This document shows positions 1 through 7,600 of a stretch of 26,336 nt of DNA, piece after piece; positions within the stretch are counted from its first letter, which is position 1, and every line of letters starts with the position of its first letter. The position numbers and the translations under genes are program-made. The stretch covers positions 1-26,336 of the forward strand of contig CAZXPG010000023.1 in the NCBI GenBank assembly GCA_964643145.1, in the 5' to 3' direction. The stretch comes from CAZXPG01 sp964643145 (GTDB lineage: Bacteria > Pseudomonadota > Alphaproteobacteria > Rickettsiales > Arcanibacteraceae). Below the pieces are notes generated by a model, which saw nothing but the letters and a program-made list of their open reading frames with translations, made no database searches and had not been told where the DNA came from.

Positions 1-14
1 TTTCAAATAGTTGA

Positions 15-52
15 CAGTTTTGGATAAGCGTAGCTTATCCAAAACTGAGGTT
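15..52. repeat. Type A palindrome, copy 1 (one outer arm diverged)
   Basis: The arms CAGTTTTGGATAAGC (15-29) and GCTTATCCAAAACTG (33-47) are perfect complements around a GTA loop. The right flank continues AGGTT, as in the full element, while the left flank is diverged. It lies about 50 nt beyond the stop codon of the minus-strand ftsB-like gene. A weaker look-alike of the right arm (TTATCAATACTGAGGG) follows at about 83-98. Other copies are near 3128, 9657, 10332, 13191, 17039 and 26285. Confidence 0.9.
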
Positions 53-101
53 ATTTAGCCGCAGTTCTGCATCAGCCATGTATTATCAATACTGAGGGTT
101 G

Positions 102-446
102 TTAAGGTATGTCGTTGGCGTTGCTATTAGTATCATTCCTTAGAAAAATTACTTTCTCTGAAGGGGAAGCATAGCCAAGTAAACGCCGTGCCTGTTCATC
201 GACCAGGTCAAGATCAAGCGAATCAGGGCGCATCAGCGTAACGCGATGTTCAAGATAAAGCCGTTCCGCCCGGACAATATCAAGTTCAGCCCTTTTTTGC
301 TCTAACTGTTGGGAAAGTTGAATAAAGGCCAGCAGCCCGCGCTCACCATTAATAGCGTGGTATACGAAGTAGCTTATCCCCCCCACACATAACAAGGTGA
401 AGAATATACTATTGAGGGAATGTTTTTTATTTGTTAAGAAATACAC
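102..446 (-). CDS. ftsB: FtsB/DivIC-like septum formation initiator
   Basis: A 114-residue bitopic protein with a short basic N-terminus, one hydrophobic segment (about residues 13-32), then a charged helical stretch rich in E, L and R (about 38-75) typical of the FtsB/DivIC coiled coil. The segment ending LVDEQARRLLGYA is typical of alphaproteobacterial family members. FtsB-type proteins bridge early and late divisome components in the periplasm and help activate septal peptidoglycan synthesis. The start is a GTG; an in-frame stop lies a few codons upstream, and there is no better start before the membrane segment. The gene appears monocistronic, with a type A palindrome beyond its stop. The family assignment is good; the exact ortholog (FtsB or DivIC) cannot be decided from sequence alone. 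Confidence 0.8.
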   Translation of the reverse strand: MYFLTNKKHSLNSIFFTLLCVGGISYFVYHAINGERGLLAFIQLSQQLEQKRAELDIVRAERLYLEHRVTLMRPDSLDLDLVDEQARRLLGYASPSEKVIFLRNDTNSNANDIP

Positions 447-567
447 GATAAAACTAAATTAATGGTTGAGCAATGCGCCAAGCAGGGGCAGTATAGCAAT
501 TATACGGTTAAGCCTCAAGGGGAATTCACAAGAGATTGGCTAAAAGCTCTATTTTGCAATGCTGCGC

Positions 568-1290
568 TTATCCTAAATGTAGCAATGCCGATAAACGCTT
601 CTCGCTCACACTATCCCATTGCTCACTCAACAGATGTGGAACAAAATGGCGTTTGAAAGCGGTAATAACGGCCTGGGTGTGTGTGTCATAGCAGCCTGTT
701 TCAGGGATAAAATACCCCAACTGCGATAGACGTTGCTGCAAGCAGATAAACTTATTTCTGTTGAGTGATAGTGGCAGATATTGCCCATCCTCAATATCTG
801 CCCATAGCCCTATGCCTGCTTGCGCCAATCGTTGCCAGTTGAATAATTCGCCGGGGTCTTGTTTCCGCAAAGGGGCAAGGTCAGAATGGGCGATAACGTT
901 ATGCGGTGGAATTGGGTGGCGGGCAAGAATCTGCTGGCATAGTGGAATCAGCGTTTGCATCTGTGCTTCAGTAAAGGGGCGATAGCCATATTCATGGCCA
1001 GGGTTCACCAGCTCAATGCCGATCGACACGTTATTAATATTCTCTTGCCCCCGCCAATAACCCCGCCCGGCGTGCCAGGCGCGTTTGTCCTCAGCAACAA
1101 GCTGATAAAGTGTGCCATCTTCATCAATCAAATAATGGGCACTGACTTCCGTTCCAGGGTTACATAGATGTGCGAGTGCTGCCTTAGCACTCTGCATTCC
1201 GGTGTAATGCAGCACCAGCGTATCAATTGCCACACCGGCAGGACGTATGCCAACATTAGGGGAGGGATGATGTATAATAGAAAGCGTCAT
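568..1290 (-). CDS. AmpD/AmiD-type N-acetylmuramoyl-L-alanine amidase
   Basis: A 240-residue zinc amidase (Amidase_2 family) that cleaves the bond between N-acetylmuramic acid and L-alanine in peptidoglycan or muropeptides. Visible active-site elements are H28 in the LVLHYTG strand, E93 in IGIELVN, H135 in VIAHSD and D145 in KQDPG, matching the His/His/Asp zinc site plus catalytic Glu of the family. Residues about 180-238 resemble a small peptidoglycan-binding domain (LQQRLSQLGYF...TQAVITAFKRHF). There is no clear signal peptide, so a cytoplasmic, AmpD-like recycling role is likelier than an outer-membrane AmiD role, although the added C-terminal domain is AmiD-like. Its ATG overlaps the upstream transporter's stop (ATGA), so it is probably translationally coupled to the two DMT transporters. 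Confidence 0.88.
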   Translation of the reverse strand: MTLSIIHHPSPNVGIRPAGVAIDTLVLHYTGMQSAKAALAHLCNPGTEVSAHYLIDEDGTLYQLVAEDKRAWHAGRGYWRGQENINNVSIGIELVNPGHEYGYRPFTEAQMQTLIPLCQQILARHPIPPHNVIAHSDLAPLRKQDPGELFNWQRLAQAGIGLWADIEDGQYLPLSLNRNKFICLQQRLSQLGYFIPETGCYDTHTQAVITAFKRHFVPHLLSEQWDSVSEKRLSALLHLG

Positions 1291-2165
1291 TCAAGAAGGG
1301 TATTTTTTACAATCATTTCAGGGCGTCGTAATACGATAATAGCAACACCACTAATGGTGATCAATCCACCAAAGAGTGCCTGCGAAGTAAGCCTCTCCCC
1401 AAGCATGAGCACAGCCGAGAGCACACCAAAAATGGGTGCCAGCATCGAAAAGGGAGAAACCTGGTGGACGGAATAATGTTGTATCAGATACGACCATGTT
1501 CCCAGGCCGATAATGGTGGTAAACACTACTGTATAGGCAATAGCAAGTGCGGCTGACACTGGGATGGTAGTAATGAGCTGCCATTGGTTAGATTCAAATA
1601 GTAAGGATAGCAGGAAAAATTGTGGGGCAGTAAGGAAGGAAAACCAGGCCAGGAACGGCAGCACCGCAGGCATTCCCCATTTTTTCAGTTGAATATTATA
1701 GCTTGCCCACAGGAAAGCAGCAACAACAATTAGGGCAAATCCGGCGGTATTTTCCAGCACATTGGGGGTGCCAGCAACGATAACGATACCACTAAAGGCA
1801 ATCACCATCCCCGTGAACCTGCGCCAGCCAACATGATCTTTCAGTATCAGCATACCAAGCAGGGCAGTAAAAGGCACTTGCGTCTGTACAGCGATAATAC
1901 CAACAGCCGCTTGCACGCCATACCATAAGCCACTAAATGCCAGCCCGTGATACCCCATCCCATAGGTGCAGCTCATCAGGATAAGGGGCTTCCAGGCCAT
2001 TACAGGTTTGCGTAAATAGGGAAGTAGTACAAGGGAAACAGAGGCAAAGCGCAGCCCCATAAGCAATAGGGGAGGGAAGTGGCCCAGGGCAATTTTGGTA
2101 ACGGTAAAATTCATCCCCCACACAATACTTACGGTTATGGCCAGGGCTATATCTCTTAGTTTCAA
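1287..2165 (-). CDS. EamA-family (DMT) transporter, second of tandem pair
   Basis: A 292-residue, highly hydrophobic protein with about ten predicted membrane helices arranged as two EamA repeats (about residues 5-135 and 145-280). It ends in the ISGVAIIVLRRPE motif, which is very similar to the end of its neighbour. DMT carriers export amino acids, metabolites or nucleotide sugars; the substrate cannot be read from sequence. The start is TTG at 2163-2165, overlapping the previous gene's TGA. An AAGGAG ribosome-binding site lies 10 nt upstream, which supports this start. It overlaps the downstream amidase by four bases. The pair most likely arose by tandem duplication. Confidence 0.85.
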   Translation of the reverse strand: MKLRDIALAITVSIVWGMNFTVTKIALGHFPPLLLMGLRFASVSLVLLPYLRKPVMAWKPLILMSCTYGMGYHGLAFSGLWYGVQAAVGIIAVQTQVPFTALLGMLILKDHVGWRRFTGMVIAFSGIVIVAGTPNVLENTAGFALIVVAAFLWASYNIQLKKWGMPAVLPFLAWFSFLTAPQFFLLSLLFESNQWQLITTIPVSAALAIAYTVVFTTIIGLGTWSYLIQHYSVHQVSPFSMLAPIFGVLSAVLMLGERLTSQALFGGLITISGVAIIVLRRPEMIVKNTLLE

Positions 2166-3052
2166 TTGGTTATCGCTCCTTCAATCACGGTTTTCGGACG
2201 GCGTAATACAATGATGGTTACGCCTATTAAGGTGATCATGCCACCAGCAATAATTTGCCAGGTTAGTGGTTCATCTAAAATGACGATAGCAGCGATAATG
2301 CCAAATACCGGCATAAGCATCGAAAAAGGCACAATTTGATGTACCGAATAACGGGAAAGCAGGCGGAACCAGGCACCAAATGCCCCAATTGTAGAAAGTA
2401 TTGCCATATAGGCAATAGAGGCAATGGCAGTTAGGGGTGTTTCTGTTAATTTGGCCAGTTGGGGAGGCTCAAGCAGGAAGGAAAGCAGGAACAGAAGCGG
2501 GGCAGAAAATGCCGATACCCAAGCTAGGAAGGAAAAAATGTGAATATTACCCAATCGCTTCATCTGAATATTGAACAATGCCCAGCAGAGCGAGGCAAGA
2601 AGTGCTAGCGAGAAAGCTAAAGGTTGGCTAAGCACAGTCGGGCTGCCGGTAATAACCAGAATACCAGCGAAGGCAATGATCATTCCCACAATGCGCCGCC
2701 ACCCCAGCGTGTCACCAAGCAGCCAGACGCCAAGCAGGGAAGTGAAGGGAACGTTAAGCTGCACGGTAATGATGCTAGTGGCCACATCTAAGCCTTGCCA
2801 GACGCCAGTGAAAAGCAAGGCGTGATAGCCAACACCGTAAGTCAGTGCCATCCAGAACGCTTTTTGCAGGGGGATAGTAGGTTTGCCTGTCAGCGGCAGC
2901 AGGATGGCCGCCACAAGCAGAAAACGTAAGGCCATTAAGAATAGCGGTGAGAAGTAATAAAGGCCAAATTTGGCAGCAACAAAATTCACGCCCCAGGTCA
3001 TGGCAATGAGTAGCGCGGTAAGAAAATCTGGGGTGCGAAGTGTAGAGGACAT
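2162..3052 (-). CDS. EamA-family (DMT) transporter, first of tandem pair
   Basis: A 296-residue polytopic protein with the same two-EamA-repeat architecture as the gene that follows it. Shared segments include TWGVNF/WGMNF near the N-terminus, TYGVGYHALLF/TYGMGYHGLAF, SVHQIVPFSMLMPVFG/SVHQVSPFSMLAPIFG and a C-terminal TIIVLRRPK. The role is inferred to be small-molecule export or import across the inner membrane, with substrate unknown. It heads a three-gene, overlapping unit (transporter, transporter, amidase). An 18-bp hairpin lies directly upstream (3068-3108). Confidence 0.86.
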   Translation of the reverse strand: MSSTLRTPDFLTALLIAMTWGVNFVAAKFGLYYFSPLFLMALRFLLVAAILLPLTGKPTIPLQKAFWMALTYGVGYHALLFTGVWQGLDVATSIITVQLNVPFTSLLGVWLLGDTLGWRRIVGMIIAFAGILVITGSPTVLSQPLAFSLALLASLCWALFNIQMKRLGNIHIFSFLAWVSAFSAPLLFLLSFLLEPPQLAKLTETPLTAIASIAYMAILSTIGAFGAWFRLLSRYSVHQIVPFSMLMPVFGIIAAIVILDEPLTWQIIAGGMITLIGVTIIVLRRPKTVIEGAITN

Positions 3053-3067
3053 GTTATTTATTGCTAA

Positions 3068-3108
3068 CCCTTACCTTGAGCCCTCTCCCTGAGGGCTCAA
3101 GGTAAGGG
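3068..3108. terminator. 18-bp stem-loop between DUF1476 gene and DMT transporter
   Basis: CCCTTACCTTGAGCCCTC (3068-3085) pairs perfectly with 3091-3108 around a 5-nt loop. It sits 3' of the DUF1476 gene and 16 nt before the transporter start. No convincing T-run follows on either strand, so it may be a REP-like mRNA structure and not a classical terminator. Confidence 0.6.
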
Positions 3109-3127
3109 GCTGCTTTCAAGCTTGCTT

Positions 3128-3170
3128 AACCTCAGTTTTGGATAAGCTTTGCTTATCCAAAACTGAGGTT
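3128..3170. repeat. Type A palindrome, copy 2 (full length, perfect)
   Basis: A perfect 20-bp inverted repeat with a TTT loop: AACCTCAGTTTTGGATAAGC (3128-3147) pairs with 3151-3170. It begins 3 nt after the TAA stop of the minus-strand DUF1476 gene. This is the reference copy, together with the one at 13191. Confidence 0.95.
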
Positions 3171-3173
3171 TGC

Positions 3174-3494
3174 TTAGTCCGTCATCACCTGCCCTTTAGC
3201 GAGCAATTCCATTTCATTCAGCACAATACTGATATCGTCGTTAGGGATATCAAGCCCATGCGCTAGAAAATCTGCCTTAATCCGATTAAGGGCAGCATTA
3301 ACGGAGGTATCAGTTACGGTATCAGAAACCAGCGTAGCTGCGTAGGATTTAGCACTTTCTGCATCCATTCCCATTTTTTCTGCTGCCCAGAGGCCTGCCA
3401 TTTTATTACGTTTGGTGCTGATTTTAAACTGAAGTTCAGCATCATGGCCAAACTTATTCTCAGCCGCTTTTTCACGGTTATCGAAAGTAGTCAT
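3174..3494 (-). CDS. DUF1476 protein, ATP synthase zeta (inhibitor) subunit
   Basis: A 106-residue soluble, mostly helical protein. The N-terminus MTTFDNREKAAENKF and the segment RNKMAGLWAAEKMG are the signature of DUF1476. In Paracoccus this family was shown to be the zeta subunit that inhibits the F1-ATPase. Length matches the family (about 105 aa). An AAGGA ribosome-binding site lies 7 nt before the ATG. It is divergent to purC, and this adjacency is common in alphaproteobacteria. A type A palindrome starts 3 nt after its stop codon. Inhibitory function in this organism is inferred from the family. Confidence 0.88.
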   Translation of the reverse strand: MTTFDNREKAAENKFGHDAELQFKISTKRNKMAGLWAAEKMGMDAESAKSYAATLVSDTVTDTSVNAALNRIKADFLAHGLDIPNDDISIVLNEMELLAKGQVMTD

Positions 3495-3536
3495 GTATTT
3501 TCCTTATGGGGTTGAGTAAAATTTCGCTTTTAATCA

Positions 3537-3565
3537 TTGCAAAATAGCAGTATTAAACGCATTAT
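3537..3565 (+). promoter_or_regulatory. Possible sigma70-type promoter for the pur operon
   Basis: TTGCAA (3537-3542) and CATTAT (3560-3565) are separated by 17 bp in the divergent intergenic region, about 65 bp before the preferred purC start. Each box matches four of six consensus bases. This is weak evidence, favoured mainly by position. Confidence 0.3.
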
Positions 3566-3629
3566 TCAATTCCAAAGCATGGGCTGTTTTTCACAAAACA
3601 CTAAATTTATTCCTAAAGGTAAGCACAGT

Positions 3630-4388
3630 ATGCCACCACTCCCTAAACGTAAACAGCTTTATGAAGGTAAAGCAAAAATATTGTTTGAAGGGCCAGAACC
3701 TGGAACACTCATTCAGCATTTTAAAGATGATGCCACCGCATTTAATAACCAGAAACGCGGCACTATCTCTGGTAAAGGAGTGCTGAATAACCGCATTTCT
3801 GAATATTTAATGATTAAACTGGGGGAGATCGGTATTCCTACCCATTTCATTCGTTCGTTAAATATGCGTGAGCAATTGGTACGCAAAGTGGATATTATCC
3901 CACTGGAAGTCATTGTGCGTAATATTGCCGCTGGCAGTTTGGCAAAACGTTTTGGCCTTGAAGAAGGGGTGGTGCTTCCTAAAGCAGTGGTGGAATTTTG
4001 CCTTAAAAACGATGTGCTGAATGATCCGCTGGTAACGGAAGACCATATTGCCACTTTTGGCTGGGCCGATGAAATTGAAATCGGTGAAATGAAGATGCTA
4101 GCCACCCGGATTAACGATTTTCTGACCGGACTTTTCTTAGGTATTGGTATCAGGTTGGTGGATTTTAAGATTGAGTTTGGGCGCTTAGGCCAGGATGAGA
4201 TGGAAATGGTGGTGTTGGCCGATGAAATCAGCCCGGATTCCTGCCGTTTGTGGGATATGAAGACCAATGAGAAAATGGATAAAGATCGTTTCCGCCGTGA
4301 TTTAGGCAAGATTGAGGAAGCGTATCAGGAAGTAGCCAGACGTTTGGGCGTGCTGGTCGATAATATAGCAGAAGAAGATGTTGAATAA
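3630..4388 (+). CDS. purC: Phosphoribosylaminoimidazole-succinocarboxamide synthase (SAICAR synthase)
   Basis: Catalyses ATP-dependent joining of aspartate to CAIR, giving SAICAR in purine synthesis. The protein has 252 residues from the ATG at 3630, matching the alphaproteobacterial form of about 254. Recognisable motifs are KRKQLYEGKAKILFEG (nucleotide-binding strand region), FKDDATAFN, GKGVLNNRISEY, VVRNIAAGSLAKR, VDFKIEFGR and DEISPDSCRLWD. A TTG at 3537 would add 31 residues that do not look like PurC. The ATG at 3630 is preferred because it has an AAGGT sequence 9-10 nt upstream and begins just before the conserved domain. It is the first gene of purC-purS-purQ-purL; its TAA overlaps the purS ATG by one base. 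Confidence 0.96.
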   Translation: MPPLPKRKQLYEGKAKILFEGPEPGTLIQHFKDDATAFNNQKRGTISGKGVLNNRISEYLMIKLGEIGIPTHFIRSLNMREQLVRKVDIIPLEVIVRNIAAGSLAKRFGLEEGVVLPKAVVEFCLKNDVLNDPLVTEDHIATFGWADEIEIGEMKMLATRINDFLTGLFLGIGIRLVDFKIEFGRLGQDEMEMVVLADEISPDSCRLWDMKTNEKMDKDRFRRDLGKIEEAYQEVARRLGVLVDNIAEEDVE

Positions 4389-4627
4389 TGAAAGCAAGAA
4401 TTTATATTACACTGAAAAACGGCGTGCTTGACCCACAGGGAAAGGCCATTGAAAATTCCCTTCATCATCTGGGGTTTGAGGGAGTAGAAGAAGTGCGGCA
4501 GGGTAAGTTGGTTGAGCTGGTGCTGGCTGAAACTGATAAGGAACAGGCAAAAGCAAAAGTGGCATCTATGTGTGAAAAGCTGCTTGCTAATACTGTGATA
4601 GAAAATTACACGTTTGAATTACTATAA
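4388..4627 (+). CDS. purS: FGAM synthase subunit PurS
   Basis: A 79-residue protein with the PurS signature: an N-terminal beta strand MKARIYITLKNGVLDPQGKA, the HHLGF segment and a C-terminal CEKLLANTVIENY. PurS dimers bridge PurQ and the small-type PurL in the formylglycinamidine ribonucleotide synthase complex, and help channel ammonia. Its start overlaps the purC stop (TAATG), indicating coupled translation. A strong 20-bp hairpin follows before purQ, which might tune purS relative to purQ and purL expression. Confidence 0.95.
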   Translation: MKARIYITLKNGVLDPQGKAIENSLHHLGFEGVEEVRQGKLVELVLAETDKEQAKAKVASMCEKLLANTVIENYTFELL

Positions 4628-4632
4628 GGAGA

Positions 4633-4679
4633 TCCCTCACCCTAACCCTCTCCCTTTGAGAGAGGGTTAGGGTGAGGGA
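4633..4679. repeat. 20-bp perfect stem-loop inside the pur operon
   Basis: TCCCTCACCCTAACCCTCTC (4633-4652) pairs perfectly with 4660-4679 around a 7-nt loop. It fills most of the purS-purQ gap, ending 17 nt before the purQ ATG. No T-run follows, so a simple terminator is unlikely; an mRNA-stability or translation-control hairpin, or a REP-type repeat, fits better. CCCTCACCC-TAACCC palindromes of this kind recur in many bacterial genomes. Confidence 0.85.
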
Positions 4680-4696
4680 AATAACAAGAAATATCT

Positions 4697-5359
4697 ATGA
4701 AATCAGCAGTTATTATTTTTCCCGGTTCCAATTGTGACCGTGATGCGTTATCGGTGCTGGAAACAGTAACCGGCCGTGCGCCAGCAAAAATATGGCACGC
4801 CGATAGCGAATTGCCGGAAGTGGATTTGATCGTTGTGCCAGGTGGGTTTTCCTATGGCGATTATCTGCGGAGTGGTGCGATTGCCGCTCGTTCTCCTATC
4901 ATGCAGCAGGTGGTGGCTGCGGCGAATAAAGGTGTGCATGTGCTTGGTATTTGCAACGGGTTCCAGATTCTTACCGAAAGCGGCTTACTGCCAGGTACAT
5001 TGATGCGTAACAAACATCTGAAATTTATCTGCCGCGATGTACTGTTGCAGGTGGAGAATGCGGATACAGCTTTTACTGGTGGTTATAGTTCCACGCAGCA
5101 TATCACCATCCCCATTGCCCACCATGATGGTAATTACCGGGCCGATGATGATACGGTGAAATACTTAAATGATAATAACCTGGTAGCATTCCGTTATGTG
5201 GATAACCCAAACGGCTCGGTGGATGATATTGCGGGAATCCTGAACGCAAAAAAGAATGTGCTTGGTATGATGCCGCATCCTGAACGTTTGGCAGATCCTG
5301 TGCTGGGTGGGGTTGATGGTAGAGTAATGTTTGAAAGTCTAATTGCAAGGTTGGCATGA
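4697..5359 (+). CDS. purQ: FGAM synthase glutaminase subunit PurQ
   Basis: Class I glutamine amidotransferase subunit that hydrolyses glutamine and passes ammonia to PurL for conversion of FGAR to FGAM. In 220 residues the catalytic triad is visible: nucleophile C86 in GICNGFQ, and H194 and E196 in MMPHPER. The oxyanion region PGGFSYGDYLR (48-58) is intact. The length is normal for the stand-alone subunit. Spacing from purS is 69 bp and contains a hairpin; no strong ribosome-binding site is seen. The stop overlaps the purL ATG (ATGA). Confidence 0.96.
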   Translation: MKSAVIIFPGSNCDRDALSVLETVTGRAPAKIWHADSELPEVDLIVVPGGFSYGDYLRSGAIAARSPIMQQVVAAANKGVHVLGICNGFQILTESGLLPGTLMRNKHLKFICRDVLLQVENADTAFTGGYSSTQHITIPIAHHDGNYRADDDTVKYLNDNNLVAFRYVDNPNGSVDDIAGILNAKKNVLGMMPHPERLADPVLGGVDGRVMFESLIARLA

Positions 5360-7545
5360 GAGAAATAGAAGTAACGGCTGAACTGGCCAAAGAGCATGGA
5401 TTATCAGTAGAAGAATATGCAAAAATCCTGGAAATCTTAGGACGCACACCTAACCTTACTGAGCTTGGGATTTTTTCCGTGATGTGGAGTGAGCATTGTT
5501 CCTATAAGTCTACACGCTTGCATCTGAAAAAACTGCCAACTACCGCGCCATGGGTGATTTGCGGGCCGGGTGAAAATGCCGGGGTGATTGATATTGGCGA
5601 TGGCCAGGCGGCGATTTTTAAAATGGAAAGCCATAACCACCCCTCTTTTATCGAACCAACCCAAGGGGCGGCAACCGGTGTTGGCGGAATACTCCGTGAC
5701 GTATTCACCATGGGCGCGCGCCCGATTGCTAACCTGAATTCCTTACGCTTTGGTAGTCTTGACCATCCGAAAACCCGTCATTTGCTGGCAGGGGTGGTAT
5801 CCGGGATTGGCGGCTATGGTAACTGTGTAGGTGTGCCGACTGTAGGGGGGGAATGTACTTTCCATCCTTCCTATAACGGCAATATTCTGGTGAATGCCAT
5901 GAATGTGGGGTTGGCAGATAGTAACCGGATTTTCTATTCCGCTGCAACCAGTATTGGCAGCCCGGTAGTGTATGTAGGCTCTAAAACCGGCCGTGATGGT
6001 ATCCATGGCGCCACTATGGCTTCTGCTGAATTTGATGATAAATCAGAAGAAAAGCGCCCAACCGTGCAGGTGGGTGATCCATTCTCTGAAAAACTGCTGA
6101 TTGAAGCGTGTCTTGAGTTAATGGCAACCGATAGTATCTTGAGCATTCAGGATATGGGTGCAGCTGGGCTGACTTCTTCCTCACTGGAAATGGCAGGGAA
6201 GGGGGGGACAGGCATTCTGCTAAACCTCGATAAAGTGCCGATGCGGGAAGGGGGGATGACGCCCTATGAGATTATGCTCTCTGAAAGCCAGGAGCGTATG
6301 CTGATGGTGATTCGCCCCGAGAAAGAAGAAACGGCGCGTGCTATTTTTGCCAAATGGGAACTGGATTTTGCCGTGATTGGCGAGATTACTAATACCGGCC
6401 GGGTGGTGCTGAAAATGCATGGCGAAACGGTGGCTGATATGCCGATTGCACCGCTTTCCGATGAAGCACCCATCTATGACAGGCCATGGGTGTTGCCTGC
6501 CAAGCGAGAAATGCTTGACGCGCAGACACTGGAAGCGCCAACCGATATAAATAGTGCGCTTATTACACTGCTTGGCTCGCCAGATTTATGCTCTAAACGC
6601 TGGATATGGGAACAGTATGATTCACGGGTGATGAATGATACGGTGGCGACATCCAGTGCTGATGCAGCCATTGTGCGTGTGCATGGCACGCGTAAAGCAC
6701 TGGCGCTCACCTCAGATTGTACACCGCGTTATTGTTTTGCAGACCCAGTAGAGGGAGGAAAGCAGGCGGTGGCGGAAGCCTGGCGTAATCTGACAGCCGT
6801 TGGAAGCACGCCGCTTGCCGTTACTAACTGCCTGAATTTTGGTAATCCGCAGAAGCCAGAAATTATGGGGCAGCTAGTGGGGTGCTTGCAAGGTATGGGC
6901 GAAGCCTGCCGTGCGCTTGATTTCCCGATTGTATCGGGCAATGTGTCGCTCTATAATGAAACCAGCGGCACTGCCATTCTGCCGACGCCTTCTATCGGTG
7001 GGGTGGGGCTGCTCCAGGATGTGGCACTTCATGTTAGCAAAGGCTTTGCCAAGAGTGACGAAAGCATATTCCTTGTTGGCGAAACCAAAGGGCATCTGGG
7101 TGCATCCTTGTATCTACGTGAAATTCTTAGCCGTGAAGAAGGTGCACCGCCGCCGGTAGATCTGTTAGTGGAGCGTAAGAATGGTGATTTTATCCGCAAA
7201 CAGATTGTAGCAGAACGCCTTACCAGTTGCCATGATGTGTCTGATGGTGGCTTATATGTGGCGGTAGCGGAAATGGTGCTGGCGTCGGGTATTGGAGCCA
7301 GCCTAGAACTTGCAAGCGCACTACCGCTTTTTGCGCTGCTCTTTGGCGAAGACCAGGCGCGTTATGTGCTCACCGTGCCAACAGGTGAGGAGGAAGCTTT
7401 CCTCTTAGCGGCACAGGAAGTGGGCGTTGTTGCAGAAAAAATAGGGGTAACAGGTGGAGATAGGCTTGCCGTCAATGGTGCCGCTATATTGCTTGCAACA
7501 CTGAAAGAAGCAAACGAAGCACGGCTACCTGCCTTTATGGCATAA
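5356..7545 (+). CDS. purL: FGAM synthase synthetase subunit PurL (small type)
   Basis: ATP-dependent synthetase subunit of formylglycinamidine ribonucleotide synthase. Its 729 residues correspond to the short PurL found with PurS and PurQ, not the long fused enzyme of gammaproteobacteria. The catalytic His motif is SEHCSYKST (H47). The AIRS/PurL-type ATP-binding motifs are visible in MESHNHPSFIEPTQGAATG and in the second half as LTSDCTPRYCFADP and SGNVSLYNE. HDVSDGGL near the C-terminus is characteristic. The start overlaps purQ by four bases. No frameshift or missing block is apparent. A stem-loop overlaps the stop codon. Confidence 0.97.
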   Translation: MREIEVTAELAKEHGLSVEEYAKILEILGRTPNLTELGIFSVMWSEHCSYKSTRLHLKKLPTTAPWVICGPGENAGVIDIGDGQAAIFKMESHNHPSFIEPTQGAATGVGGILRDVFTMGARPIANLNSLRFGSLDHPKTRHLLAGVVSGIGGYGNCVGVPTVGGECTFHPSYNGNILVNAMNVGLADSNRIFYSAATSIGSPVVYVGSKTGRDGIHGATMASAEFDDKSEEKRPTVQVGDPFSEKLLIEACLELMATDSILSIQDMGAAGLTSSSLEMAGKGGTGILLNLDKVPMREGGMTPYEIMLSESQERMLMVIRPEKEETARAIFAKWELDFAVIGEITNTGRVVLKMHGETVADMPIAPLSDEAPIYDRPWVLPAKREMLDAQTLEAPTDINSALITLLGSPDLCSKRWIWEQYDSRVMNDTVATSSADAAIVRVHGTRKALALTSDCTPRYCFADPVEGGKQAVAEAWRNLTAVGSTPLAVTNCLNFGNPQKPEIMGQLVGCLQGMGEACRALDFPIVSGNVSLYNETSGTAILPTPSIGGVGLLQDVALHVSKGFAKSDESIFLVGETKGHLGASLYLREILSREEGAPPPVDLLVERKNGDFIRKQIVAERLTSCHDVSDGGLYVAVAEMVLASGIGASLELASALPLFALLFGEDQARYVLTVPTGEEEAFLLAAQEVGVVAEKIGVTGGDRLAVNGAAILLATLKEANEARLPAFMA

Positions 7546-7577
7546 AGAGGATAAAAAGCCACTTTACTCTTTATGCC
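7539..7577 (+). terminator. Stem-loop overlapping the purL stop codon
   Basis: GGCATAAAGAG (7539-7549) pairs with CTCTTTATGCC (7567-7577) around a 17-nt loop, so the left arm contains the purL TAA. No T-run follows directly and the next gene starts 24 nt later. This may be a weak terminator or a processing/stability hairpin. Confidence 0.5.
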
Positions 7578-7600
7578 GTAGAGGGTAGTCTGCCCATGCT

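Noticed and set aside
462..656. 64-residue plus-strand ORF near the ftsB-amidase gap
   Set aside because: It overlaps the 3' end of the well-supported amidase on the other strand, lacks a family signature and has no ribosome-binding site; it is probably fortuitous.
3537..3629. Extended purC starting at TTG 3537
   Set aside because: The extra 31 residues do not fit the family, and a better placed ATG with a ribosome-binding site exists at 3630.
3713..4309. 198-residue minus-strand ORF antisense to purC
   Set aside because: It lies entirely inside purC, and its Ser/Ile/Pro-rich product looks like an antisense artefact.
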